The translations under genes and the position numbers were made by a program. Below, piece by piece: positions 44,431-51,966 of a stretch of DNA of 64,000 nucleotides; the stretch's first letter is position 1, and each line of letters starts with the position of its first letter. The DNA is from [Clostridium] saccharolyticum WM1. GTDB taxonomy: Bacteria > Bacillota > Clostridia > Lachnospirales > Lachnospiraceae. The stretch lies in contig NC_014376.1 in NCBI RefSeq assembly GCF_000144625.1, positions 2,108,001-2,172,000 on the forward strand. The letters are read 5' to 3'. The notes beneath the pieces are model-generated. The model was not told the origin of the DNA. It searched no databases and saw only the letters and a program-made list of their open reading frames with translations.

Positions 44431-45873
44431 ATGAATAAAAAAGTTATTATCTATGTGATGGGCTGGATTTTAAATATTGAAGCAATTTTTATGCTCCTGC
44501 CGTGTATTGCTGCACTGATTTACAAAGAAACCAGCGGTTATTGGTTTCTGGTGGTCATGGCAGCCTGCGGAGCCATCGGGCTCATTTTTACCCATAGAAA
44601 ACCGGAAAACATGGTTTTCTATGCAAAAGAAGGCTTTGTATCCGTTGCGCTGAGCTGGATCGTCTTAAGCTTTTTTGGGGCATTGCCCTTTTACCTCAGC
44701 GGGGAGATTCCTGAATTTGAAGATGCCATGTTTGAGGTCATTTCCGGTTTTACCACGACTGGAGCAAGTGTTTTGCCGGATGTGGAATCACTTTCCAAGT
44801 GTATGATCATGTGGCGGAGTTTTACCCACTGGATCGGCGGTATGGGAGTTCTGGTGTTTATCTTATCCATCCTTCCTCTTGCCGGTGGCTATAATATGTA
44901 CATTATGAAGGCGGAAAGCCCAGGTCCTTCCGTAGGAAAGCTGGTACCAAAGGTGCGGGCCACCGCTAAGATCCTTTATAAAATTTATTTGTTCATGACT
45001 GCTCTGGAAGTTATTCTCCTGATGCTTGGAGGTATGCCTTTTTTTGACTCCCTTGCAATTAGTTTCGGAACCGCCGGCACAGGCGGATTCGGGATCAAAA
45101 ATAACAGCATGGCTTTTTATGAAAGCTATTATTTACAGGGGATTGTTACTGTTTTCATGGTTTTATTCGGAATAAACTTTAATGTATATCACCTGTTTTT
45201 GACCCGGCACCCAAAGGAAGCTTTGCATAGCGAAGAGGCCAGGGCTTATCTTGGAATCATTGCAGCGTCTGTTTTACTTATAACAATAAATATCCGCGGC
45301 GGATTTGGTAGCCTTTTTTCTGCTTTCCACCATGCGGCATTCCAGGTGGCCTCAATCATTACTACAACCGGATATTCCACCGTTGATTTTGATTTATGGC
45401 CGGAATTTTCAAAGGGAATTCTGGTTGCTCTCATGTTTGTGGGGGCATGTGCCGGGAGTACCGGAGGAGGCTTTAAAGTATCACGAATAGTTATCCTGTT
45501 AAAGGCTTTAAAAAAAGAGCTGGGGACCTTAATCCATCCCAGAAGCGTTAAGATTTTAAAGCTGGAAGGTAAACCCATTGAGCATCATGTACTCCGGTCC
45601 ATCAATACGTTTTTAGGTGCCTATATCGCAATTTTTACGGCTTCTGTTCTGCTTGTCAGTTTGGATAATTTTGATTTCACCACGAATTTTACTGCTGTTG
45701 CCGCCACCTTTAACAACATCGGACCAGGACTGGCAGGAGCCGGTCCTTCCCAAAACTTTTCCCACTTTTCTCCTTTTTCCAAATATGTTATGATGTTTGA
45801 CATGCTGGCAGGGCGTTTGGAAGTATTCCCAATGCTGCTGATCTTTGCGCCCTCCACCTGGAAAGACAGTTGA
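44431..45873 (+). CDS. trkH: Trk potassium transporter TrkH
   Basis: The 480-aa membrane protein has the four pore-loop repeats of TrkH/KtrB: GFTTTGASVLPDVE, GTAGTGGFGIKNN, ITTTGYSTVDFD and the last FNNIGPGLAGAGP. The helix ACAGSTGGGFKVSRI and the C-terminal SKYVMMFDMLAGRLEVFPMLLI also fit. It imports K+ with TrkA. The ribosome site is weak; the 17-base gap to trkA suggests coupling. A hairpin after it serves the converging minus-strand gene. Confidence 0.95.
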   Translation: MNKKVIIYVMGWILNIEAIFMLLPCIAALIYKETSGYWFLVVMAACGAIGLIFTHRKPENMVFYAKEGFVSVALSWIVLSFFGALPFYLSGEIPEFEDAMFEVISGFTTTGASVLPDVESLSKCMIMWRSFTHWIGGMGVLVFILSILPLAGGYNMYIMKAESPGPSVGKLVPKVRATAKILYKIYLFMTALEVILLMLGGMPFFDSLAISFGTAGTGGFGIKNNSMAFYESYYLQGIVTVFMVLFGINFNVYHLFLTRHPKEALHSEEARAYLGIIAASVLLITINIRGGFGSLFSAFHHAAFQVASIITTTGYSTVDFDLWPEFSKGILVALMFVGACAGSTGGGFKVSRIVILLKALKKELGTLIHPRSVKILKLEGKPIEHHVLRSINTFLGAYIAIFTASVLLVSLDNFDFTTNFTAVAATFNNIGPGLAGAGPSQNFSHFSPFSKYVMMFDMLAGRLEVFPMLLIFAPSTWKDS

Positions 45874-45884
45874 GAAAAGAAAAA

Positions 45885-45910
45885 GCTCCAGAGCTTAGAA
45901 ACTCTGGAGC
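45885..45910 (-). terminator. Terminator between trkH and the 59-aa gene
   Basis: GCTCCAGAG (45885-45893) pairs perfectly with CTCTGGAGC (45902-45910). The minus-strand tail is TTTTTCTTTTC, so it clearly ends the minus-strand gene and may also serve trkH. Confidence 0.8.
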
Positions 45911-45935
45911 ATATAGGTAATAGGAGAAGGAAAAA

Positions 45936-46115
45936 TTACTGAGCCTCTTTTTTTACTTTTTCCGGAATCCAGGTATTTCCGTTATGGTTGCCGCAGTAGA
46001 TACCTTTTTTTATTGGAGCAAATAAAAAGCCCAGGACGCATCCCAGTAAAAAGACCGACAAGGTTAATAACCGTTTTTCGGCCAAACTCCATTCTCTGTT
46101 AAAAAACATTCTCAT
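45936..46115 (-). CDS. Small membrane protein with a structured leader, 59 aa
   Basis: ATG 46115 has AAAGGAG at good spacing; a GTG six codons earlier overlaps that site. The product has a basic head (MRMFFNREWSLAEKRLL), one membrane helix (TLSVFLLGCVLGFLFAP), then KKGIYCGNHNGNTWIPEKVKK. I do not recognise it. A sigma-A promoter and a roughly 200-base leader with a switch-like fold precede it on the same strand, and a strong terminator follows. This means the gene is a regulated monocistronic unit. Confidence 0.75.
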   Translation of the reverse strand: MRMFFNREWSLAEKRLLTLSVFLLGCVLGFLFAPIKKGIYCGNHNGNTWIPEKVKKEAQ

Positions 46116-46182
46116 ATTCAGAACTCCTTTCACCTGTTTATTAAAATTTTAGGTAACTGTCCATATATTATTTATGATCTTT

Positions 46183-46281
46183 CGGCTGGTTACAGAGCAT
46201 CTATTTCACGCCTGCGTCATGTATATCTTCGCTTCTTACGGCTCTGTAGCCGTTGCGTATGTGATTATTTATGCCCAGCCG
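46183..46281 (-). ncRNA. Candidate structured leader RNA / riboswitch-like element
   Basis: An outer stem CGGCTGG (46183-46189) / CCAGCCG (46275-46281) encloses a second stem TACAGAGC (46191-46198) / GCTCTGTA (46241-46248). The same 46241-46248 arm can instead fold locally on the minus strand as ACGGCT-ACAG-AGCCGT (46253-46238). These two pairings exclude each other. A further small hairpin (46254-46274, about five pairs) would make a three-way junction. It lies in the 5' leader of the 59-aa gene. I do not recognise a known riboswitch class. Confidence 0.55.
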
Positions 46282-46318
46282 TATTCAAAAGTATCCCGTT
46301 ATTTCGTACTCTGTTTCT

Positions 46319-46347
46319 ATTATACGAAGCTTCAGTAGATAATACAA
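46319..46347 (-). promoter_or_regulatory. Sigma-A promoter for the 59-aa gene and its leader
   Basis: On the minus strand TTGTAT (46347-46342), 17-base spacer, TATAAT (46324-46319). Transcription would begin near 46312, giving a leader of about 200 bases. Confidence 0.78.
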
Positions 46348-46400
46348 GCAGAAATCTTTCTGCAAACACAAAAAAACGGCGCTATTTCATTGAAAAAATA

Positions 46401-46429
46401 TTGACAGAATCTTTGATAGGTGATATATT
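46401..46429 (+). promoter_or_regulatory. rplU operon sigma-A promoter
   Basis: TTGACA (46401-46406), 17-base spacer, TATATT (46424-46429). It lies 89 bases before the L21 start. Confidence 0.85.
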
Positions 46430-46435
46430 AATACA

Positions 46436-46504
46436 GTATGCCGCACAATGAGGTTTAAAAGATTCCGTGGTTTTAGGAACACCGCAGTTGGCGAGTAATG
46501 ATAA
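46436..46504 (+). ncRNA. L21 ribosomal protein leader RNA
   Basis: The leader between the promoter and rplU contains CCGCACAATGAGG, then AACACCGCAGTTGGCGAG just before the ribosome site. This matches my memory of the Firmicutes L21 leader (Rfam L21_leader), an autoregulatory element for rplU-prp-rpmA. The position, immediately upstream of L21, supports it; a covariance-model search is needed. Confidence 0.6.
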
Positions 46505-46517
46505 TAGGAGGTGCCAT

Positions 46518-46826
46518 ATGTACGCGATTATTGCAACAGGTGGTAAGCAGTACAAAGTAGCGGAAGGCGATATCATTAAAGTGGAAAAGCTTGGTGTGGA
46601 CGCTGGCAAAGCTGTCACATTTGACCAGGTGCTTGTTGTAAACAATGGTGAATTAGCAGTTGGCTGCCCGACCGTAGCAGGTGCGACCGTAACAGGTACA
46701 GTTGTGAAGGAAGGCAGAGCTAAGAAGGTTATTGTTTACAAGTATAAGAGAAAATCCGGATACCATAAGAAAAATGGTCACAGACAGTCTTATACTCAGG
46801 TTAAGATCGAAAAGATCAATGCTTAA
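46518..46826 (+). CDS. rplU: 50S ribosomal protein L21
   Basis: ATG 46518 with ATAGGAGGTG upstream begins [20 protein letters not shown]. The 102-aa protein has the L21 pattern [48 protein letters not shown] and YTQVKIEKI. It binds 23S rRNA in the large subunit. It begins the conserved L21-Prp-L27 set, with only two bases to prp. Confidence 0.97.
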   Translation: MYAIIATGGKQYKVAEGDIIKVEKLGVDAGKAVTFDQVLVVNNGELAVGCPTVAGATVTGTVVKEGRAKKVIVYKYKRKSGYHKKNGHRQSYTQVKIEKINA

Positions 46827-46828
46827 TT

Positions 46829-47167
46829 ATGATAAGAGTAACCGTATTTGTTGATTCAGAACAACATTATACAGGAATTCAGATGTTAGGACATGCCGGT
46901 TCAGCGGATGATCATCAGGAAGGACAGGAAATTGTCTGTGCTGCAGTATCAGCGCTTACGTTTAACATGGCTAACAGCGTAGAACAGTTTACAGGAGATT
47001 CCTTTGAAGTGGATCAGGAGGAAAAGACAGGTGCTTTTAGCTTCCGTTTTACTTCAGAAATAAGTTCAGGATCACAACTCCTAATAAATTCTTTGGTATT
47101 CGGATTACAGGATATTGAAGAGGAATATGGAGAACCATATATTAAAATCCGATTTAAGGAGGTGTAA
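46829..47167 (+). CDS. prp: Ribosomal-processing cysteine protease Prp
   Basis: The 112-aa YsxB-type protein has the catalytic His in LGHAG (His22) and Cys in EIVCAAVSAL (Cys37). It cleaves the N-terminal extension of L27. The next gene encodes L27 with exactly that extension (MLRMNLQFF before AHKKG), so enzyme and target are adjacent. The start follows the L21 stop by two bases and uses a weak ribosome site, which suggests coupled translation. Confidence 0.94.
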   Translation: MIRVTVFVDSEQHYTGIQMLGHAGSADDHQEGQEIVCAAVSALTFNMANSVEQFTGDSFEVDQEEKTGAFSFRFTSEISSGSQLLINSLVFGLQDIEEEYGEPYIKIRFKEV

Positions 47168-47170
47168 GTA

Positions 47171-47461
47171 ATGTTAAGAATGAACCTTCAATTTTTCGCT
47201 CATAAAAAGGGTGTTGGTTCTACCAAGAACGGCAGAGATTCCGAGTCTAAGAGATTAGGTGCCAAGAGAGCTGACGGACAGTTTGTGTTAGCTGGCAATA
47301 TTCTTTACAGACAGCGTGGAACTCACATTCATCCAGGCATCAACGTAGGCCGCGGCGGTGATGATACATTATTCGCTTTAGTGGATGGCGTTGTAAGATT
47401 TGAGAGAAAAGGCAGAGACAAAAAGCAGGTTTCTGTTTATCCAAAAGCAATTAACGAATAA
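47171..47461 (+). CDS. rpmA: 50S ribosomal protein L27 with Prp-cleaved extension
   Basis: The 96-aa protein begins [21 protein letters not shown]. The first nine residues are the Firmicutes extension; Prp cuts after LQFF so that AHKKG becomes the mature N-terminus near the peptidyl-transferase centre. The body has [26 protein letters not shown] and [15 protein letters not shown]. The AAGGAGGTG ribosome site lies in the end of prp. A terminator follows, so obgE may rely on read-through or its own promoter. Confidence 0.97.
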   Translation: MLRMNLQFFAHKKGVGSTKNGRDSESKRLGAKRADGQFVLAGNILYRQRGTHIHPGINVGRGGDDTLFALVDGVVRFERKGRDKKQVSVYPKAINE

Positions 47462-47467
47462 TTGGAC

Positions 47468-47502
47468 CGGCTTCATACCTTAAACGTATGGAGCCGTTTT
47501 TT
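47468..47502 (+). terminator. Terminator after rpmA
   Basis: CGGCTTCATAC (47468-47478) pairs with GTATGGAGCCG (47486-47496), one G-T pair, followed by TTTTTT. Confidence 0.85.
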
Positions 47503-47557
47503 ACGATACAGGGCTGTTCCGGCTGCCTGTATTTAAAATTCGCTGCTCATGCTCAAT

Positions 47558-47617
47558 TTAGGGTTGAACCCTTTAACAAGGGGGCTTAACCCCTTAAAGA
47601 AAAGGGTTAAACCCTAA
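47558..47617. repeat. 60-base nested palindrome before obgE
   Basis: TTAGGGTTGAACCCTTT (47558-47574) is a near-perfect inverted match of AAAGGGTTAAACCCTAA (47601-47617). Between them AAGGGG...CCCCTT forms a second stem, and each outer arm is itself self-complementary (AGGGTTgAACCCT). Confidence 0.65.
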
Positions 47618-47632
47618 TTTTAAACAAAAAAA

Positions 47633-47694
47633 TACCCTGTGGGAATATTCTAATACCCGATAAAACAGGGAGACTCTGCCCGGATGCATGGGCA
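47633..47694 (+). repeat. Copy of the dispersed intergenic repeat
   Basis: TACCCTGTGGG...ATACCCGATAAAAC...TCTGCC (47633-47680), then ATGCATGGGCA (47684-47694). It aligns with 18695-18741 (roughly 70 percent by hand) and shares ATGCATGGGCA with the copy near 15981-15991. It lies 28 bases before obgE. Confidence 0.58.
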
Positions 47695-47721
47695 GGAAAA
47701 AGAAAGGGAACAGGTGAATGA

Positions 47722-49005
47722 ATGTTTGCCGATAGAGCAAAAATATTTATTAGATCAGGAAAAGGCGGTGACGGACATGTCAGCTTCCGGAGAGAACTTT
47801 ATGTTCCGTGCGGCGGTCCTGACGGTGGTGACGGCGGCCGTGGCGGAGATATTATTTTTGAAGTGGATGAAGGCCTTAACACGTTAAGTGATTTCCGTCA
47901 TATCCACAAATATGCCGCTCAGGATGGAGAATCCGGCGGAAAACGCCGTTGTCATGGAAAAGACGGCGGGGATCTGGTGATCAAGGTTCCGGAAGGCACC
48001 GTCATTAAAGATTTTGAATCCGGGAAAGTTATTGCTGATATGTCCGGTGAGAACCGCCGGGAGGTTATTTTAAAGGGCGGTAAAGGAGGCCAGGGGAATA
48101 TGCATTATGCCACTCCTACCATGCAGGCCCCTAAATATGCACAGCCTGGACAGGCTTCCCAGGAGTTATGGGTACAGCTTGAGTTAAAAGTCATAGCTGA
48201 TGTAGGATTGGTAGGCTTCCCAAATGTAGGAAAGTCCACACTTCTTTCCAGAGTCAGCAACGCAAGACCAAAGATTGCCAATTACCATTTTACCACTTTA
48301 AACCCGCATTTGGGGGTTGTGGATGTGGATGGAGGAAAAGGCTTTGTTATGGCTGATATCCCAGGGCTTATTGAGGGTGCATCCCAGGGGGTTGGTTTGG
48401 GACATGATTTTCTCCGCCATATTGAACGGACAAGAGTTCTGGTTCACGTTGTGGATGCGGCATCTACAGAGGGAAGGGATCCGATTGCGGATATCCATGC
48501 AATCAATAAGGAGCTGGAAGCGTATAATCCGGAACTGTTAAAGCGCCCTCAGGTGATAGCAGCCAATAAAACGGATGCGATTTACCCTGACGGAGAGGAT
48601 CCGGTGGAAAGGCTCAAGGCAGAGTTTGAACCTCAGGGTGTTAAAGTTTATCCAATATCTGCAGTGAGCGGTAAGGGCGTAAAAGAACTGTTATATGCCA
48701 TTTATGAACTGCTGCAGACCGTAAATTTAAGTCCTATCATATTTGAAAAAGAATTTGATGTAAAGAACCTGGCCGATGCTCTGCTTCCTTATTCCGTTGA
48801 AGTGACTGAGGATGGAGTCTACGTGGTAGAAGGTCCCCGCATAGAAAAAATGTTAGGCTATACGAATCTGGAATCGGAAAAAGGCTTCAGCTTTTTCCAG
48901 AAATTCTTAAAGGAAAACGGTATTTTAGAAGAACTGGAACAGGCGGGAATTGAAGAAGGGGATACGGTCCGCATGTATGGTCTTGAATTTGACTACTACA
49001 AATAG
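47722..49005 (+). CDS. obgE: Obg-family ribosome assembly GTPase
   Basis: The 427-aa protein has the glycine-rich Obg domain (1-158: AKIFIRSGKGGDGHVSFRRE, GGDGGRGGDIIFE). Next is the G domain with VGFPNVGKSTLLSR, the switch TTLNPHLGVV, DIPGLIEGA and ANKTD. The C-terminal OCT domain ends in YGLEFDYY. Obg/CgtA helps 50S maturation and, in Bacillus, links to the stress response and sporulation. The start follows CAGGTGA. Confidence 0.96.
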   Translation: MFADRAKIFIRSGKGGDGHVSFRRELYVPCGGPDGGDGGRGGDIIFEVDEGLNTLSDFRHIHKYAAQDGESGGKRRCHGKDGGDLVIKVPEGTVIKDFESGKVIADMSGENRREVILKGGKGGQGNMHYATPTMQAPKYAQPGQASQELWVQLELKVIADVGLVGFPNVGKSTLLSRVSNARPKIANYHFTTLNPHLGVVDVDGGKGFVMADIPGLIEGASQGVGLGHDFLRHIERTRVLVHVVDAASTEGRDPIADIHAINKELEAYNPELLKRPQVIAANKTDAIYPDGEDPVERLKAEFEPQGVKVYPISAVSGKGVKELLYAIYELLQTVNLSPIIFEKEFDVKNLADALLPYSVEVTEDGVYVVEGPRIEKMLGYTNLESEKGFSFFQKFLKENGILEELEQAGIEEGDTVRMYGLEFDYYK

Positions 49006-49021
49006 TAACGAGGAGAATAAT

Positions 49022-49318
49022 ATGACAAGTAAGCAGAGATCCTATTTAAAGGGATTGGCGATGAATATAGATCCGATCTTTCAGATTGGAAAATCCAGCC
49101 TGACTCCAGAGATTACCAATGCGGTAGCGGAGGCGCTGGAAGCCAGAGAATTAATAAAGATTACTGTACTCAAAAATTGTCTGGATGAAATCAACAGCCT
49201 TGCGGGGGTGTTGTCTGAGAGGACCCATTCCCAGGTTGTTCAGGTAATCGGAAGAAAGATCGTCCTTTATAAGCAGGCAAAAGAAGAAAATAAGAGGAAG
49301 ATCGCGCTTCCTAAATAA
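49022..49318 (+). CDS. yhbY: YhbY/YqeI-family CRM-domain RNA-binding protein
   Basis: ATG 49022 (CGAGGAG upstream) gives a 98-aa protein, MTSKQRSYLKGLAMNIDPIFQIGKSSLTPEI. The CRM-domain GxxG-like IGK loop and KITVLKNCLDE follow, ending in a lysine-rich tail. YhbY associates with pre-50S particles. It sits in the usual order between obgE and nadD. An in-frame ATG upstream lies within obgE and is not supported. Confidence 0.92.
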   Translation: MTSKQRSYLKGLAMNIDPIFQIGKSSLTPEITNAVAEALEARELIKITVLKNCLDEINSLAGVLSERTHSQVVQVIGRKIVLYKQAKEENKRKIALPK

Positions 49319-49353
49319 TCTTGCTTTATTTTTAGGTCAGGGAGTGGTAGATT

Positions 49354-49971
49354 ATGGGTAAAATTGGCATTATGGGCGGTACCTTTGACCCGGTCCACAA
49401 TGGGCATTTAATGATTGGAGAACAGGCATATAAGGAATATGGCTTACTGGAAGTCTGGTATATGCCTTCCGGGCATCCCCCTCATAAAAAAAACCGTAAT
49501 GTAACAGAACCGGCTACGCGCCTTGCCATGACAAAACTTGCTGTGAACGCTCATAAAGGTTTTGTATGTTCGGATTTTGAGGTAAATCGGATCGGATATA
49601 CGTATACGGCTCAGACATTAAGATTACTGCACGAAGCATATCCGGAGCATTCCTTTTACTTTATTATCGGAGCAGATTCTTTATATGAGATTGAGAACTG
49701 GTATGAGCCAGATCAGGTGCTTGCCCAGGCAGTTATACTGACCGCCCGGCGGGAATATGAGGAAGCGGACCGTTCCATGGACCGTCAGATTGCTTATCTG
49801 TCCTCTAAATATGAGGCGGATATCCGTATACTCCACTGTGGGGAAATGGATATCTCTTCTGCGGAGCTGCGCCGTTTGGTTGCCAAGGGTGAATCCATAG
49901 CGGCCTATGTGCCGGAAGAGGTCGCAGCGTATATTAAAACCCACGGTTTATATCAGGAGTTGGAACCATGA
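49354..49971 (+). CDS. nadD: Nicotinate-nucleotide adenylyltransferase
   Basis: The 205-aa protein begins MGKIGIMGGTFDPVHNGHLMI, with the GGTFDPxHxGH nucleotidyl-transfer signature, then YMPSGHPPHKKN, FYFIIGADSLYEIENWYEPDQVL and the late DISSAELRRLVAKGES (ISST-like). It makes deamido-NAD from NaMN. Its stop overlaps the yqeK start (ATGA). Confidence 0.95.
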   Translation: MGKIGIMGGTFDPVHNGHLMIGEQAYKEYGLLEVWYMPSGHPPHKKNRNVTEPATRLAMTKLAVNAHKGFVCSDFEVNRIGYTYTAQTLRLLHEAYPEHSFYFIIGADSLYEIENWYEPDQVLAQAVILTARREYEEADRSMDRQIAYLSSKYEADIRILHCGEMDISSAELRRLVAKGESIAAYVPEEVAAYIKTHGLYQELEP

Positions 49972-50564
49972 AAAATCTAATCTTAGAGTTGAGAAATGAT
50001 TTAAAGGGGAGATTAACCCCTTCCAGATTTGAGCATACGGTCAGTGTATCTTTTATCTGCACCGCATTGGCGATGCGCTACGGATGCGACTTGAAAAAAG
50101 CGGAGCTGGCCGGTTTGCTTCATGACTGTGCCAAGCCTTATGGAGATGATGAGATCATCAGAAAATGCAGAAAACAGGATCTTCCTCTAACGGACGATGA
50201 ATTAAAGGCTCCGGTGGTGCTTCATGCGAAATATGGGGCATGGCTGGCAGAGCATAAATATGGTATCAATGACAGAGAAATCACCAATGCCATCCGCTGG
50301 CATACGACCGGAAGGCCGGAGATGTCAACATTGGAAAAAATCGTATTTGCAGCAGATTATATTGAACCCAGGCGTGACAGAGCGGCGAATCTGGCACTTG
50401 TGCGGTCGGTGGCATTTGTAGACTTAGATGAGTGTATTTACCAGATACTTAGGGAAACCTTGGAATATCTGGAAGGAAAGGGCAATTTTGTGGACTCCAT
50501 ATCAAAGCAGGCATATGCTTATTATAAGCAGGTTCACAAAGATAAGAAGGGAGAACAAGGATGA
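49968..50564 (+). CDS. yqeK: YqeK-type HD phosphohydrolase (Ap4A hydrolase)
   Basis: The 198-aa HD-domain protein has RFEHTVSVS (first His), GLLHDCAKPYGD (HD), VVLHAKYGAWLAE, AIRWHTTGRPEMS (His) and FAADYIEPRRDR (Asp). This is the full metal site of the YqeK family, shown in Bacillus-type species to hydrolyse diadenosine tetraphosphate symmetrically. It overlaps nadD and rsfS at both ends by four bases. Confidence 0.93.
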   Translation: MKNLILELRNDLKGRLTPSRFEHTVSVSFICTALAMRYGCDLKKAELAGLLHDCAKPYGDDEIIRKCRKQDLPLTDDELKAPVVLHAKYGAWLAEHKYGINDREITNAIRWHTTGRPEMSTLEKIVFAADYIEPRRDRAANLALVRSVAFVDLDECIYQILRETLEYLEGKGNFVDSISKQAYAYYKQVHKDKKGEQG

Positions 50565-50923
50565 TTCAGTCAGTTGAGATGGTAAAAACCGCTTATGCGG
50601 CTTTATCGGATAAGAAAGGGGAAGATATCAGAATCATTGATATCCGTAAAGTATCTGTGATGGCAGACTATTTTATTATTGCCAGCGGTACCAATACAAA
50701 TCAGGTACAGGCCATGGTTGACAACGTAGAGGAAGAGCTTGGGAAAAAAGGATTTGTCTGCAAACAGGTAGAAGGCTATCAGTCTGCGAACTGGATCCTG
50801 ATGGACTACGGCGATATCATTGTCCATGTATTTGACCGTGATAATCGTTTGTTCTATGATTTAGAAAGAATCTGGAGAGATGGTAAAACAATTGAGGCTG
50901 AAGATTTAGAAGCCTTGTCATAG
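50561..50923 (+). CDS. rsfS: Ribosomal silencing factor RsfS
   Basis: The 120-aa protein has the DUF143 core: KKGEDIRIIDIRKVSVMADYFIIASGTNTNQVQAM, the segment GYQSANWILMDYGDIIVHVF and the final YDLERIW. It binds L14 and blocks 50S-30S joining during starvation. The ribosome site GGGAGAACAAGG lies in the end of yqeK. A terminator follows, closing the obgE-rsfS set. Confidence 0.95.
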   Translation: MIQSVEMVKTAYAALSDKKGEDIRIIDIRKVSVMADYFIIASGTNTNQVQAMVDNVEEELGKKGFVCKQVEGYQSANWILMDYGDIIVHVFDRDNRLFYDLERIWRDGKTIEAEDLEALS

Positions 50924-50951
50924 TTACTGTTAAAACTGAATCGAGTAAGGT

Positions 50952-50990
50952 AAAACGGCTTAACAGTACCTGTGAGCCGTTTTTATTTTA
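50952..50990 (+). terminator. Terminator after rsfS
   Basis: AAAACGGCT (50952-50960) pairs with AGCCGTTTT (50975-50983), followed by TATTTTA. Confidence 0.78.
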
Positions 50991-51103
50991 CTAAAAAATG
51001 ATTCAATGCATGAAAAAAAGTTCCCCGTCAATAAATTCTGAATAAATGAAGTGCAGTTGAAGACCCAGGGTTGGGTCGTAAGACTTTTAAATTTATCTCA
51101 ATC

Positions 51104-51142
51104 TAAAAAGGTTTACATAATTAAATTATGTAAACCTTTTTT
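51104..51142 (-). terminator. lexA terminator (bidirectional hairpin)
   Basis: AAAAAGGTTTACATAAT pairs perfectly with ATTATGTAAACCTTTTT around a 3-base loop. T-runs flank it on both strands. It lies 27 bases beyond the lexA stop. Confidence 0.85.
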
Positions 51143-51168
51143 GGTAGCATTCATTAATTTCTATAATT

Positions 51169-51789
51169 TTAGTGTATTCCCAAGCGGAATAAACCAATTA
51201 CCTTACCCAGAATTTCTACATTATCCACGATGATCGGATCCATGGAATCATTTTCCGGCTGGAGGCGGTAGTGTCCTTTTTCTTTAAAAAAACGTTTCAC
51301 GGTTGCAGAATCTTCCACCAAAGCTACTACAATTTCACCATTATGAGCCGTTGGACAGTGTTCAACAATAATCTGATCTCCTTCCAGAATACCTGCGTTG
51401 ATCATGCTGTTTCCCTTAACTTTTAACATAAAGGTCTCAGCATTTGGCAGAAGATCGGCTGGAATGGGATAGTAATTTTCAATGTTTTCTTCTGCATAAA
51501 GAGGCTGTCCGGCTGCCACTGTTCCCAAAAGAGGGACATTCACAACTTCCCGGCGTGTCAGTTGAAAGCAGTCATCTATGATCTCAATGGTCCTGGGTTT
51601 GGTGGGATCCCTTCTTATGTATCCCTTTTCCTCAAGAGTTTCCAGGTGAGAGTGGACGGAAGATGTTGATTTTAGACAGACGGCTTCACAGATTTCCCTG
51701 ACTGCCGGCGGATAGCCCTTCTTTAAAATCGTTTCCTTTATATATTCTAAAATTTCCTGCTGCTTCGGGGTAATTCTCTCTTGCGCCAT
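51169..51789 (-). CDS. lexA: LexA SOS repressor
   Basis: The 206-aa protein has the winged helix (about 1-65: TPKQQEILEYIKETILKKGYPPAVREI, STSSVHSHLETLEEKGYI). The self-cleavage site is Ala93-Gly94 in GTVAAGQPL, and the catalytic dyad is Ser128 (KGNSMI) and Lys165 (ATVKRF). RecA-bound ssDNA triggers self-cleavage and SOS induction. The ATG at 51789 follows GAGGAGG. Two LexA boxes lie in its own promoter, so it is autoregulated. Confidence 0.96.
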   Translation of the reverse strand: MAQERITPKQQEILEYIKETILKKGYPPAVREICEAVCLKSTSSVHSHLETLEEKGYIRRDPTKPRTIEIIDDCFQLTRREVVNVPLLGTVAAGQPLYAEENIENYYPIPADLLPNAETFMLKVKGNSMINAGILEGDQIIVEHCPTAHNGEIVVALVEDSATVKRFFKEKGHYRLQPENDSMDPIIVDNVEILGKVIGLFRLGIH

Positions 51790-51823
51790 GGTACGGCCTC
51801 CTCAATCCTTATTCATTAAGTCT

Positions 51824-51852
51824 ATAGTAACATATGTTCGATGAAAATGCAA
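51824..51852 (-). promoter_or_regulatory. lexA promoter with overlapping LexA box
   Basis: On the minus strand TTGCAT (51852-51847), 17-base spacer, TACTAT (51829-51824). The box AACATATGTTCG lies within the spacer and another overlaps the -35. Confidence 0.62.
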
Positions 51853-51936
51853 ACCTTTGTTCGAAAAACTCCAAAATCAATTGACAAACATATGTTTGCA
51901 GTGATATGATGGGAACAGAAAAAGAACAAACGTTCT
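51827..51936. promoter_or_regulatory. Cluster of four LexA boxes in the lexA-yneA intergenic region
   Basis: Sites fitting the Firmicutes form CGAACnnnnGTTCG: GTAACATATGTTCG (51827-51840), CAAACCTTTGTTCG (51850-51863), the perfect palindrome CAAACATATGTTTG (51885-51898) and AGAACAAACGTTCT (51923-51936). The third overlaps the -35 and spacer of the yneA promoter. Confidence 0.82.
51881..51910 (+). promoter_or_regulatory. yneA-like gene promoter
   Basis: TTGACA (51881-51886), 18-base spacer, TATGAT (51905-51910). A LexA box covers 51885-51898 and another lies at +10 to +25. Confidence 0.72.
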
Positions 51937-51966
51937 GGTGCGGACTGTATTTTAGGAGGTATGCAT

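Noticed and set aside
51051..51233. A 60-aa open frame between rsfS and lexA on the plus strand
   Set aside because: It runs through the lexA terminator and into lexA on the opposite strand, with no ribosome site.
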